Assembly: GCF_014698045.1 (NCBI RefSeq)
Contig: NZ_JACJSE010000005.1
Coordinates: forward strand, 455,110-519,109
Origin: Aulosira sp. FACHB-615
GTDB lineage: Bacteria; Cyanobacteriota; Cyanobacteriia; Cyanobacteriales; Nostocaceae
Reading direction: 5' to 3'
DNA: 64,000 nucleotides
The position numbers and the translations under genes were made by a program. Positions 26,165 through 34,473 of the stretch are shown piece after piece; the stretch's first letter is position 1; the number at the start of each line of letters is the position of its first letter. Below the pieces are notes generated by a model. It was given only the letters and a program-made list of their open reading frames with translations, did no database searches and had not been told where the DNA came from.

Positions 26165-26278
26165 CTTCCTCAGATTTTAAAATTCCTTCTTTTAGTTTAG
26201 GGGTTCAGCATTAGGTGTTCATGGTGAGGACTTACGTACCAGAATTGTGGAGATGAGGTGTGGGAGGTGTGGAAGGAG

Positions 26279-26307
26279 TGGGAGGATGGTGAAGAAATCT
26301 TTCCCCC
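26279..26307. repeat. 29-bp dispersed repeat, copy 1
   Basis: This stretch, beginning GTGGGAGGATGGTGAAG, is identical to 49302-49330. Both are flanked by CCCCACACTCCCC heptamer-like arrays and a nearby AAATCCGGGT or its complement, so they are parts of a larger composite intergenic element. Confidence 0.75.
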
Positions 26308-26581
26308 CACACTCCCCACCCATGCGTAAGAAATCCGGGTGTAAAGGTTTTGAATACATACATCCTTACACCCTACTCTAAAACCTGAGTTTTTCGTTTT
26401 TTTGCGTAATACCAAATTAAAAAATGATTGCGACAAATGGATGGCTCAAAAGCTTACCAATCAACCCTTACCCAATCCAAAATCTAAAATCTAAAATCCA
26501 AAATGGTATAAGTTCTAGCAGACTTATACAGGTTGTAATTTTTCCTGCACAAGAGTTGCCCACTAGCCTAAACTGTAATTT

Positions 26582-28291
26582 ATGGCATCTACTATTCAAG
26601 CTTTACCAACCGAAGTCGTATATCTCATTACAGCTGGTGAGGTGATAGACTCCTTGGCATCTGCTGTGAGGGAATTGGTGGAAAATTCTCTAGATGCAGG
26701 TGCAACGAGGATTGTGGTTTATTTATGGCCGCAACAATGGCGCATCCGTGTGGCTGACAATGGCTGTGGGATGAACCTGGAAGATTTGCAACAAGCTGCC
26801 ACAGCCCATAGTACGAGTAAAATTCGCTCTAGCGATGATTTATGGAAAATTCACAGCTTGGGATTTCGGGGTGAAGCGTTGCACAGCTTGACGACTTTGG
26901 CAGAGTTAGAAATTTTGAGTCGTCCTGCTGATGGTAATTTGGGGTGGCGAGTTGTTTATGGTGATGATGGCAAAGCACAAACAGTAGAAGCAACAGCGAT
27001 CGCACCTGGTACAGTAGTTACAGTCTCTCATCTTTTTGGTAATTGCCCATCTCGCCGCCAAGGTTTACCTAGTGCAGCACAGCAAATCAAAGCTGTGCAA
27101 GCCACAATTCATCAAATCGCTTTGTGTCATCCGCAAGTAACATGGCAACTATGGCACAATGACCGCATCTGGTTTACCATTTCTCCCGCCACTACCACCG
27201 GACAACTACTGCCGCAAATTCTACCCCAAGTCCGCCAAGGTGATTTACAAGAACTAAAACTCGAAATTCCTCCCAACTCCTCACTCCCCACTCCCCACTC
27301 CCAACTCTCCCTAGTAGTCGGACTACCCGACAGGTGTCATCGCCACCGCCCAGACTGGGTAAGAATCGCTGTTAATGGCAGAATGGTGAAATCGCCGGAA
27401 CTTGAGCAGACAATTTTATCAGCGTTTCATCGGACTTTACCACGCGATCGCTATCCTATTTGTTTATTACATCTAGAAATTTCTCCCGACCAAATTAACT
27501 GGAATCGCAACCCAGCCAAAACGGAAATCTATCTAAATGAATTAAACTATTGGCAAGAGCAAATCACCCAAGCAATTGACCAAGCACTCCGCATTGATGA
27601 TGCGAACTTTAAAGAAGCTGTCCAAACAACCAGAGTCAGCAAATTAATTAAAGCCGCAGAAGAAAAAGGCGGTTATCAATTTCATCCCAGCAAAACCGAA
27701 AACACTCAGCACTCACGCTTCGACTCCGCTCAGTGTACAGCCCTCGGCACTCAGCACTTAAAAGCAGTAGCCCAGGTAAGCAACACTTACATTGTGGCTG
27801 AACATCCTGGTGGAATGTGGCTAGTAGAACAACATATTGCCCACGAGCGAGTTTTGTATGAACAAATTTGTGATAATTGGCAACTTGTTCCTGTGGAACC
27901 CCCAATTATTCTTTATCAATTGTCACCCGCGCAAGTTTCACAACTGCAACGCATTGGTTTAGATATAGAAACCTTTGGCGAACAACTTTGGGCAGTTCGG
28001 AATATACCCGCCCTTTTGCAACAACGAGAAGACTGTGCAGCAGCCATTTTAGAACTGAGTTGGGGCGGAGACTTACAAGCGGCTCAAGTTGCAGTTGCTT
28101 GTCGTACCGCCATTCGTAACGGTACACCACTGAGTCTACCAGAAATGCAAACATTGTTAGACCAATGGCAACGCACCCGTAACCCCCGCACCTGTCCCCA
28201 CGGTAGACCTATCTATTTATCCCTAGAAGAATCAGCCTTAGCCCGATTTTTCCGCAGACATTGGGTAATTGGGAAAAGCCACGGAATTTAA
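26582..28291 (+). CDS. mutL: DNA mismatch repair protein MutL
   Basis: MutL links mismatch recognition by MutS to strand removal. The 569-aa protein has the GHKL ATPase N-terminus with ELVENSLDAGA, DNGCGM and GFRGEAL, followed by a transducer domain and a C-terminal dimerisation domain ending with CPHGRPIYL. The endonuclease-type motif DQHA..E....E appears as EQHIAHERVLYE (416-427), with D to E and A to I changes; ACRTAIRNG is also present. Two stretches of intergenic-type repeat are embedded in frame at residues about 230-244 and 374-394, the second within the flexible linker. They enlarge the linker without breaking the gene. Confidence 0.95.
   Translation: MASTIQALPTEVVYLITAGEVIDSLASAVRELVENSLDAGATRIVVYLWPQQWRIRVADNGCGMNLEDLQQAATAHSTSKIRSSDDLWKIHSLGFRGEALHSLTTLAELEILSRPADGNLGWRVVYGDDGKAQTVEATAIAPGTVVTVSHLFGNCPSRRQGLPSAAQQIKAVQATIHQIALCHPQVTWQLWHNDRIWFTISPATTTGQLLPQILPQVRQGDLQELKLEIPPNSSLPTPHSQLSLVVGLPDRCHRHRPDWVRIAVNGRMVKSPELEQTILSAFHRTLPRDRYPICLLHLEISPDQINWNRNPAKTEIYLNELNYWQEQITQAIDQALRIDDANFKEAVQTTRVSKLIKAAEEKGGYQFHPSKTENTQHSRFDSAQCTALGTQHLKAVAQVSNTYIVAEHPGGMWLVEQHIAHERVLYEQICDNWQLVPVEPPIILYQLSPAQVSQLQRIGLDIETFGEQLWAVRNIPALLQQREDCAAAILELSWGGDLQAAQVAVACRTAIRNGTPLSLPEMQTLLDQWQRTRNPRTCPHGRPIYLSLEESALARFFRRHWVIGKSHGI
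27271..27313 (+). repeat. ACTCCCC heptamer array inside mutL
   Basis: CTCACTCCCCACTCCCCACTC-type heptamers encode PNSSLPTPHSQLSL. The same heptamer forms long arrays between genes (for example 49325-49400). Confidence 0.8.
27701..27765 (+). repeat. Dispersed repeat inside mutL linker
   Basis: CACTCAGCACTCACGCTTCG and the following CTCAGTGTACAG encode NTQHSRFDSAQCTALGTQHL. The same words (CTGAGTGCTGAGTGCTG, CACTGAGCG-GTCGAAG) occur between exbD and exbB at 48008-48140. Confidence 0.8.
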
Positions 28292-28794
28292 GAATTAGGG
28301 GTGTGAGGGTTTTAGATTTTTATCGGCCGAAAGTGATCAAAGTGAGCTAATATGTCATTTGCTTGATTTTTAAGTGATTTAAGTATTATTTATAACAAAA
28401 AGCTTTATGGCGATCGCTCATTCATATTCATAATTTAAGTACAAATTGGTATTTTTAATCAGATTTTAAAAAACATGATATTCCTCGTCAATTTGCGGCT
28501 GACATACTGCGAATAATTACGATATATTACCTATTTTTTTATGACAATTTCCCAGTTAATTTGAACTGGATATGAGTTCTTAAATAATAGTTTACTGAAA
28601 AATTTATATAAGTAGCGTTATTCTCTACTTATTTGTGGGAACTCTGGAAATAGCTGAATTTTACGGTTTGCACAGACTTAAATGTGCATTGATTTATCCA
28701 ACTGTTATCGAGGCAATAATATTTTGATTTAAGTTTTTTCTGCCTTTACTTTACGAATGAAGTAAATACATTTTTAATTAATTGGGAGGATGAA
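28292..28794. other. AT-rich gap upstream of the FIST operon
   Basis: 503 bp, AT-rich, without a reading frame or inverted repeat that stands out. It must contain the promoter of the FIST-kinase pair. A strong GGGAGG (28782-28787) precedes the next start codon. Confidence 0.5.
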
Positions 28795-29967
28795 ATGTTA
28801 AAGGTGATTCTTGGTCATAGTGATGACCCCGATACTCAAGAGGCGACGCAAGAGGTAATAGATAGATGTGTGAGTCAATTACGTAATTTACCGGAACTGC
28901 CAATTAAGGCTGGTATTATATTTGCAGCGATAGACTTTGACCATGCACTGATTCTCAAAGAAATTCGGCAAGTATTTCCAGATATTGACTTGATTGGTTG
29001 TACTACAGATGGTGAAATCTCTTCAATATTAGGGTTTCAGCAAGATTCCTTAACGCTGATGCTGTTCTGTTCTGACACTGTAGATATTCATGCAGGGGTA
29101 GGGTACAAAGCCAAAGAAAATCCCTTGGCGGCGGCGCAGCAAGCTGTACAACAGGCTACGCAGAAATGTGGAACCCCAGCAAAATTATGTGTCACCTTAC
29201 CTGCGAGTTATTTAGCAGATGGTTCCACTACCAATGGCGAGTTAATTTTGGCAAGTTTGAAATCAGCTTTAGGTTCTGAGGTGCCAATTTTAGGCGGTGC
29301 AGCAGGAGATCAATTTAGGTTTAAAACGGCTTATCAATTTTTTGGGAATGAAGTTTTTACCGATGCACTGCCAATTCTGATTTTTTCTGGAGATATCTTG
29401 TTTTCTTATGGAACTGGCTGCGGTTGGACACCCATTGGACGCAAGAGTATTGTGACAAAATCTCACGGAACGGTGGTTGAGGAAATTGATGGAGTCTCAG
29501 CACTGACATTTTATCAGCGATATTTGGGCGATCGCCAACCAACAGCAGAAAATCCTTTAGCAGTATACGAAGGAAATAGCGATCGCTACTATATGCGAGT
29601 TCCCAATACTTGCACATCAACTAGTAGCATTAATTTTTTAGGCAGTGTACCAGAAAAAGCCACAGTTCAGATGACCGACTTTAACCGCGATGATGTTCTT
29701 CACGCTGTCAAAACATCACTGCAAACAGCCTTAGAAAATTATCCTGGTACAGAACCAGATGCTATATTACTATTTTCTTGTTGCTGTCGGCGTTGGTTAT
29801 TAGGCACAAGAGCCAAAGAAGAGTATCAAATTATCAAAACAGAACTTGGTAAAGAAATTCCGATTTGTGGGTTCTATACTTATGGTGAATTTGCTCCCAT
29901 ACAACCACAAGGTTCTACATATTATCATCAAGAGACATTTGTGACTTTGCTATTAGGCACAAAATAA
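28795..29967 (+). CDS. FIST-domain sensor protein
   Basis: The 390-aa protein consists of FIST_N (about 30-225) and FIST_C (about 235-370), a module proposed to bind small ligands, perhaps amino acids, in signal transduction. Recognisable stretches are DIDLIGCTTDGEISS (the GCxTxGE motif), VPILGGAAGD, DALPILIFSG and the C-terminal ILLFSCCCRRWLLG and ICGFYTYGEFAP (the GFYTYGE motif). It has no kinase or membrane segment of its own. The stop codon is only 6 bp before the histidine kinase start, so the pair probably works as sensor and transmitter. Confidence 0.92.
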   Translation: MLKVILGHSDDPDTQEATQEVIDRCVSQLRNLPELPIKAGIIFAAIDFDHALILKEIRQVFPDIDLIGCTTDGEISSILGFQQDSLTLMLFCSDTVDIHAGVGYKAKENPLAAAQQAVQQATQKCGTPAKLCVTLPASYLADGSTTNGELILASLKSALGSEVPILGGAAGDQFRFKTAYQFFGNEVFTDALPILIFSGDILFSYGTGCGWTPIGRKSIVTKSHGTVVEEIDGVSALTFYQRYLGDRQPTAENPLAVYEGNSDRYYMRVPNTCTSTSSINFLGSVPEKATVQMTDFNRDDVLHAVKTSLQTALENYPGTEPDAILLFSCCCRRWLLGTRAKEEYQIIKTELGKEIPICGFYTYGEFAPIQPQGSTYYHQETFVTLLLGTK

Positions 29968-29973
29968 AGGGTT

Positions 29974-31059
29974 ATGCAAGATATAGATTACGATGGCAGA
30001 CTCAAAGAATTAGAAAAAACTGTGCGTGTTTTGCAACGAAAATTAGATCGTTCTGAAGCAGACCGCCAACAATTAGAAAATGCTAGTGAAGTTAGAGAAG
30101 CTGTTCTCAAAAATATGATTCGAGAATTGGAAGCATCACAAATTGCTTTAGAAAATCGCGGTCAAGAATTAGAAACTATTTTGGGGAATCTCAAAGCTTT
30201 ACAAATCAAACTAGTAGAATCTGAAAAAATGTCGGCTATAGGAGTTTTGGTAGCGGGAATTGCCCACGAAATTAATAATCCCGTGAGTTTTATTTACGGC
30301 AACTTAAATTATGCTCATAAATACTTTCAAGATGTCCTAGATTTATTGGAAATTTACCAAAAACATTATCCCAACCCCGCAATTGATATCCAGCAAAAAA
30401 TCAAAGCCATTGAACTTGAGTTTATCCAAGAAGATGCACACAAGCTATTTCAATCAATGATGTGTGGTGCAGAGCGTATTTGCGAAATCGTCAAATCACT
30501 ACGGACATTTTCTCGCCTGGATGAAGCCGAGTTTAAAACTGTTAATATTCATGATGGGATTGATAGTACTTTAGTAATTTTAAATAATCGGTTTAAGGCA
30601 TCATCTAATAAGTTAAGCGACATTCAAATTATCCGTAATTATGAAAAGTTACCATTAGTTGAATGTTATGCAGGGCAACTTAATCAAGTATTCATGAATA
30701 TCTTAGCTAATGCGACCGATGCTTTAGAAGAAGCAGTCATAAAAAAAAGATGCACTCAAGAGAATTTCCATCCCACAATTGAGATTGAAACTAAAGTTAT
30801 CAATCATGATTGGGTAGAAATTAGTATTGCTGATAATGGGTTAGGAATTGCCGAGCCGGTGCAAACAAAATTATTCGATCCCTTTTTTACCACCAAAGAT
30901 ATTGGTAAAGGTACAGGCTTGGGTTTATCTATTAGCTATAAAATTATTGTAGAATTGCATCGAGGACAATTGGAATGTTATTCAACACCAGGAACAGGTG
31001 CAAAATTTATTATTCAAATTCCAATTCGACAATCTCAAAATTCAGCCTTAAATAACTGA
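29974..31059 (+). CDS. Soluble histidine kinase paired with the FIST protein
   Basis: The 361-aa protein has an N-terminal coiled coil (about 8-85, Leu/Glu-rich), the phosphoacceptor region AGIAHEINNPVSF (His98) and an HATPase domain with NQVFMNILANATDALEEA (N box), ISIADNGLGIAE (G1), FDPFFTTKDIGKGTGLGLSI (F and G2). It belongs to the HPK4 group. There is no transmembrane segment or sensory domain, which fits with input coming from the FIST protein encoded just upstream. No response regulator gene is adjacent. Confidence 0.94.
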   Translation: MQDIDYDGRLKELEKTVRVLQRKLDRSEADRQQLENASEVREAVLKNMIRELEASQIALENRGQELETILGNLKALQIKLVESEKMSAIGVLVAGIAHEINNPVSFIYGNLNYAHKYFQDVLDLLEIYQKHYPNPAIDIQQKIKAIELEFIQEDAHKLFQSMMCGAERICEIVKSLRTFSRLDEAEFKTVNIHDGIDSTLVILNNRFKASSNKLSDIQIIRNYEKLPLVECYAGQLNQVFMNILANATDALEEAVIKKRCTQENFHPTIEIETKVINHDWVEISIADNGLGIAEPVQTKLFDPFFTTKDIGKGTGLGLSISYKIIVELHRGQLECYSTPGTGAKFIIQIPIRQSQNSALNN

Positions 31060-31064
31060 ATGTT

Positions 31065-31745
31065 TCAATTCTGGACTCGAATAAGTGTCACACCACTAAT
31101 GGCTGCATATACTGGTGAATAGGCTGCAAAAAAAACTGGAACACCAAAAATTCCACCTGCACCTCTTACCCACAAAATGATAATTACCGCAGCGATAAAA
31201 AATACCAAAATATTCATAACTATCCACAATACTGCTTGTGGAGGTTTAAATCTGAGTGCTAAAGCTTGGAGGATTCCTATTACCAAAGCTGCTATGAGTA
31301 CGCCAGTAACAGAACTAGCGATCGCTCCTCTATTATCCCAAAGAGTAGTTTCTAAAAATGTCCCATCAGGTTGACCAACTGGCCCGGCAACATGAGTATA
31401 CGTCAAAATAGACATAGTGAAGGCAATTCCAGCCCAGCCAAAAGCACTGGCAAATATCCACCACAGCCTCTGGGTAAACCATCTCTGCAAAACAAACCAT
31501 TGAGATATACCAATTATTACACCAGCCACCACTGCCGCCGCGATCGCACTACCATATAGTAGATAACCAATAGCTCCTTGACCTTGCGCTCCCGGTAAAG
31601 GCAAGAAAGCTAACAATATACCCACTACAGGAATAGCTATAAATCCTACGCCAGTGCCAACAACTCCACCAACAATAAAGCCGATTACTGTTAACAGCAT
31701 CCAGCGTCCCCAGACTCCTACACTCAAAGAATTTTGGTCACTCAT
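31065..31745 (-). CDS. Six-pass membrane protein, tandem paralogue 1
   Basis: The 226-aa protein is almost entirely hydrophobic with about six membrane helices, for example TVIGFIVGGVVGTGVGFIAI, IAAAVVAGVIIGISQWFVL, IVMNILVFFIAAVIIILWV. A recurring GISQWFVLQRWF / GILQALALRF pattern suggests an internal duplication; such repeats occur in a family of cyanobacterial membrane proteins of unknown function. The start ATG at 31745 has GGAG 8-11 bases upstream. It is followed upstream by a second copy with about two-thirds identity and is convergent with the kinase gene (5-bp gap). No function is proposed. Confidence 0.8.
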   Translation of the reverse strand: MSDQNSLSVGVWGRWMLLTVIGFIVGGVVGTGVGFIAIPVVGILLAFLPLPGAQGQGAIGYLLYGSAIAAAVVAGVIIGISQWFVLQRWFTQRLWWIFASAFGWAGIAFTMSILTYTHVAGPVGQPDGTFLETTLWDNRGAIASSVTGVLIAALVIGILQALALRFKPPQAVLWIVMNILVFFIAAVIIILWVRGAGGIFGVPVFFAAYSPVYAAISGVTLIRVQN

Positions 31746-31887
31746 GGTTTAACTCCAGTTTTTAATTACAAGCCATTGCCAATTACTATAAAAACTGACC
31801 CATGATAAGCGAGATTTGAGCTAAAGCAAGTGTTTTCTGATATCTGCTGGTATGAGTATCAATTTCAGACAGCGATAGTCATAGTGA

Positions 31888-32535
31888 TTATTTTACTGTG
31901 ATTGAATTCTGGACTCGAATAAGTGTCACACCACTAACGGCTGCATAAATGGGTGAATAAGCTACAAGAAAAACTGGAAGACTATAAATGCCAGCTAAAT
32001 TCTGTACCGCAAAAATTATAATTATCGCAGCGATTAAAAACACCACAATATTCATAACTATCCACAATGCTGCTTGTGGAGGTGTAAATCTGAGTGCTAA
32101 AGATTGGAGAATTCCCATTACCAACGCCGCGATGATTAAGCCAGTAACAGAACTAGCGATCGCTCCTCTATCATCCCAAAGAGAAAGACTTTGACTAACT
32201 CTCCACCAGCTAGTAGACATCACAAAAGCAATAGTGAAGGCAATTCCAGTCCAGCCAAAAGCACTGGCAAGTATCCACCAAAGACAATTAGTAAACCATC
32301 TCTGCAAAACAAACCATTGAAATATCCCAATCACTACACCAGCCACCACCGCCGCCGCAACCATACCACCATACGCTACATACGGTAAAGCTGAGGAAGG
32401 TAACAACACACTCACTATACTAATAGCTAACAATCCTACGCCAGTGCCAAAAAATCCACCAAGAGTAACGCCGATTACTGTTAACAGCATCCAGCGTCCC
32501 CACACTCCTACACTCAAAGAATTTTGGTCACTCAC
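31888..32535 (-). CDS. Six-pass membrane protein, tandem paralogue 2
   Basis: The 215-aa protein shares the start SDQNSLSVGVWGRWMLLTVIG and the end YAAVSGVTLIRVQN with paralogue 1, so the two arose by tandem duplication. The GTG at 32535 is preferred: it aligns with the ATG of paralogue 1 and keeps GGAG at the same distance. The loop between the second and third helices is shorter, and the AGPVGQPDG insertion of the other copy is absent. The two genes are on the same strand, 142 bp apart. Function unknown. Confidence 0.78.
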   Translation of the reverse strand: MSDQNSLSVGVWGRWMLLTVIGVTLGGFFGTGVGLLAISIVSVLLPSSALPYVAYGGMVAAAVVAGVVIGIFQWFVLQRWFTNCLWWILASAFGWTGIAFTIAFVMSTSWWRVSQSLSLWDDRGAIASSVTGLIIAALVMGILQSLALRFTPPQAALWIVMNIVVFLIAAIIIIFAVQNLAGIYSLPVFLVAYSPIYAAVSGVTLIRVQNSITVK

Positions 32536-32740
32536 GAGGTTTAACTCCAATTTTTAGAGGACTTACGCAGTAAGACGAAATATCAAGGGTTAAAGGGTGT
32601 AGGGGTGTGATGCAGTCTCCATAAGTTTGCCAAAAACTCTACGCAATTTTACTGAATATTTTAACAGTCTAAAAGCGAGGAATAGAGAGCTTATATCCTA
32701 AAAAATCCTAAAGATATTCTGTGAAAATACAGTCGCATTC

Positions 32741-33029
32741 AGGAAGATTGAAAAAAGAGAGAATAGCAGTAGTCAGAAATAATCAAAACGCGGGATTTTA
32801 TCTTCACCCCACATTAACAATAGACGCAAAAAGTGGATTACATTTAGGAATAAGTACAGTAAAATGATGGACTAGAGAACCAGACTACTTTGATAAGAAC
32901 CAAAGAGAATACCAAAAATTAGAGATAGAAGAGAAAAAGTCATATAAAGGGATTGAGTTGGTAGAGAAAACAAAATATGCGTTTACTCTGTCTAATTTGA
33001 AAAGGATAACTGCTGAAAATCACAGCTAA
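32741..33029 (+). pseudogene. Decayed IS4-type transposase fragment
   Basis: Read in one frame, the stretch gives AVVRNNQNAGFYLHPTLTID, then AKSGLHLGISTVK, an in-frame TGA, WTREPDYFDKNQREYQKLEI and EEKKSYKGIE. This follows the pattern of IS4-family transposases (LHPSLVID...LGLSAVQLWTR...REYKQLPIEEKESYKW). Both ends are missing and an internal stop is present, so it is non-functional. It marks an old insertion just upstream of the STM401x cluster. Confidence 0.75.
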
Positions 33030-33119
33030 AAACTTTTCATATTAAACCCTTACACCCAGTCCCAATAAATAGACAAACTTTGTATACAAACCCTAATAAA
33101 ACTCAACAGGTGAAGCAAG

Positions 33120-34376
33120 ATGACTAACAATCAAAATCAACCCCAGGATTATGATGCTGTATTAGGAGGACAATCACCACCGCCTATAGATGGGGTTGTG
33201 CTGGGAGGAATTGAGGGAATTAAGCGTTGTTTATCAAATCCTGTGGTGAATGTGCGAATAGCAGCACTTAGCGAAGCCTTGAAATATGGTGACGCTGGGT
33301 TAGATGTTTTAATTCAAAGTTTGCAAGATGAATCAAGATTAGTAGAACGTTTTGCTTATCGACTATTAAAGCCAAGAACAGAATCGCAAGTTAAACAAGC
33401 TTTGCAAACATATAAACCTTGGAACTTGGAAGAAAGATTGACTCGGTATCTAGGATGTCATACAACTCAATTTGCTAATCGGCAAGTGGTAGAATTCAAT
33501 GCGAATAGAGGTATTGTTGAACCTGTTCATCAAGCTTATGCCCTACGATGTTCCTATGATGACAATGAAGAGAATTTCCCAGACAAAATTAGTAAACTTG
33601 CTCAATCATCCAACGCCGAAAAATTGCCAGCTTTAGTCTTAGGTTTATGGATAGATGCTTATGAGAATGATGCAAGTGGAACTATTCAAACTTTAGTTAA
33701 TTTCAAAGAATATTTATCAAACCTCAAGGCTATTTTGATAGGTGATATTCTAGGTGAAGAATGTGAAATTTCCTGGATTCGACAAAGTGATGTAAGCCCT
33801 ATTTTACGGGCTTATCCTCAACTCGAAATTTTACAAGTTCGTGGCGGTGACGGTTTACAATTTAGACCAACAATAAAACATAATCACCTCAAAGCATTGA
33901 TTGTAGAAACTGGGGGATTAAGTCGGGATACCGTCGCACAGATTTGTAATTTAAATCTGCCAGCATTAGAACATTTAGAATTATGGTTTGGCTGTGAAGA
34001 TTATGGCGGAACCTGTTGGGTTGAAGATATACACCCAATTATTTTTGCAGATAAGTTTCCTAAATTAACTTATTTAGGATTATGTAATAGTCAATTTAGC
34101 GATGAAATAGCTAGTGCGATTGTAACTTCCCCAATTCTTAACTCTATCAGCGTCCTTGACCTTTCACTAGGAACTTTGAGTGATGCAGGTGCGGAAGAGT
34201 TACTGAATTGTGAGGCGATTAATTATCTAGATATTCTCAATGTGTCAGAAAACTTTTTATCTGAGAAAATGATTGAGAAATTATCAAGTTTGGATGTGCG
34301 TGTCATAGCAAATGATCAGAAAGAAGAAGAGGATGATAGCTATATTCACAGCCGCTATTGTTCTGTTGCTGAGTAG
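33120..34376 (+). CDS. HEAT/LRR protein, STM4015-like, paralogue 1
   Basis: The 418-aa protein has three parts. The N-terminus (DYDAVLGGQSPPPIDGVVLGG) has two VLGG motifs. A HEAT-like helical stretch follows (about 35-100, SNPVVNVRIAALSEALKYGD). The C-terminal ~200 residues form leucine-rich repeats (LEILQVRGG, LKALIVETGGL, LEHLELWFG, LTYLGLCNSQF, ISVLDLSLGTL, LDILNVSENFLS). The last residues are SRYCSVAE. LRR proteins of this type are filed as the STM4015 family because of their place in the STM4011-STM4015 cluster, whose function has not been established to my knowledge. AGGTGA precedes the ATG. The next gene is a paralogue about 100 bp downstream. Confidence 0.85.
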   Translation: MTNNQNQPQDYDAVLGGQSPPPIDGVVLGGIEGIKRCLSNPVVNVRIAALSEALKYGDAGLDVLIQSLQDESRLVERFAYRLLKPRTESQVKQALQTYKPWNLEERLTRYLGCHTTQFANRQVVEFNANRGIVEPVHQAYALRCSYDDNEENFPDKISKLAQSSNAEKLPALVLGLWIDAYENDASGTIQTLVNFKEYLSNLKAILIGDILGEECEISWIRQSDVSPILRAYPQLEILQVRGGDGLQFRPTIKHNHLKALIVETGGLSRDTVAQICNLNLPALEHLELWFGCEDYGGTCWVEDIHPIIFADKFPKLTYLGLCNSQFSDEIASAIVTSPILNSISVLDLSLGTLSDAGAEELLNCEAINYLDILNVSENFLSEKMIEKLSSLDVRVIANDQKEEEDDSYIHSRYCSVAE

Positions 34377-34473
34377 CTTATAGGTAAAGTTCTCTTTATA
34401 AGTTTAGCGATCGCTATTACTCAGTTTGGGAATAATCAAATTCAAAATTACCATTTGTCAAGATATAAAACTA

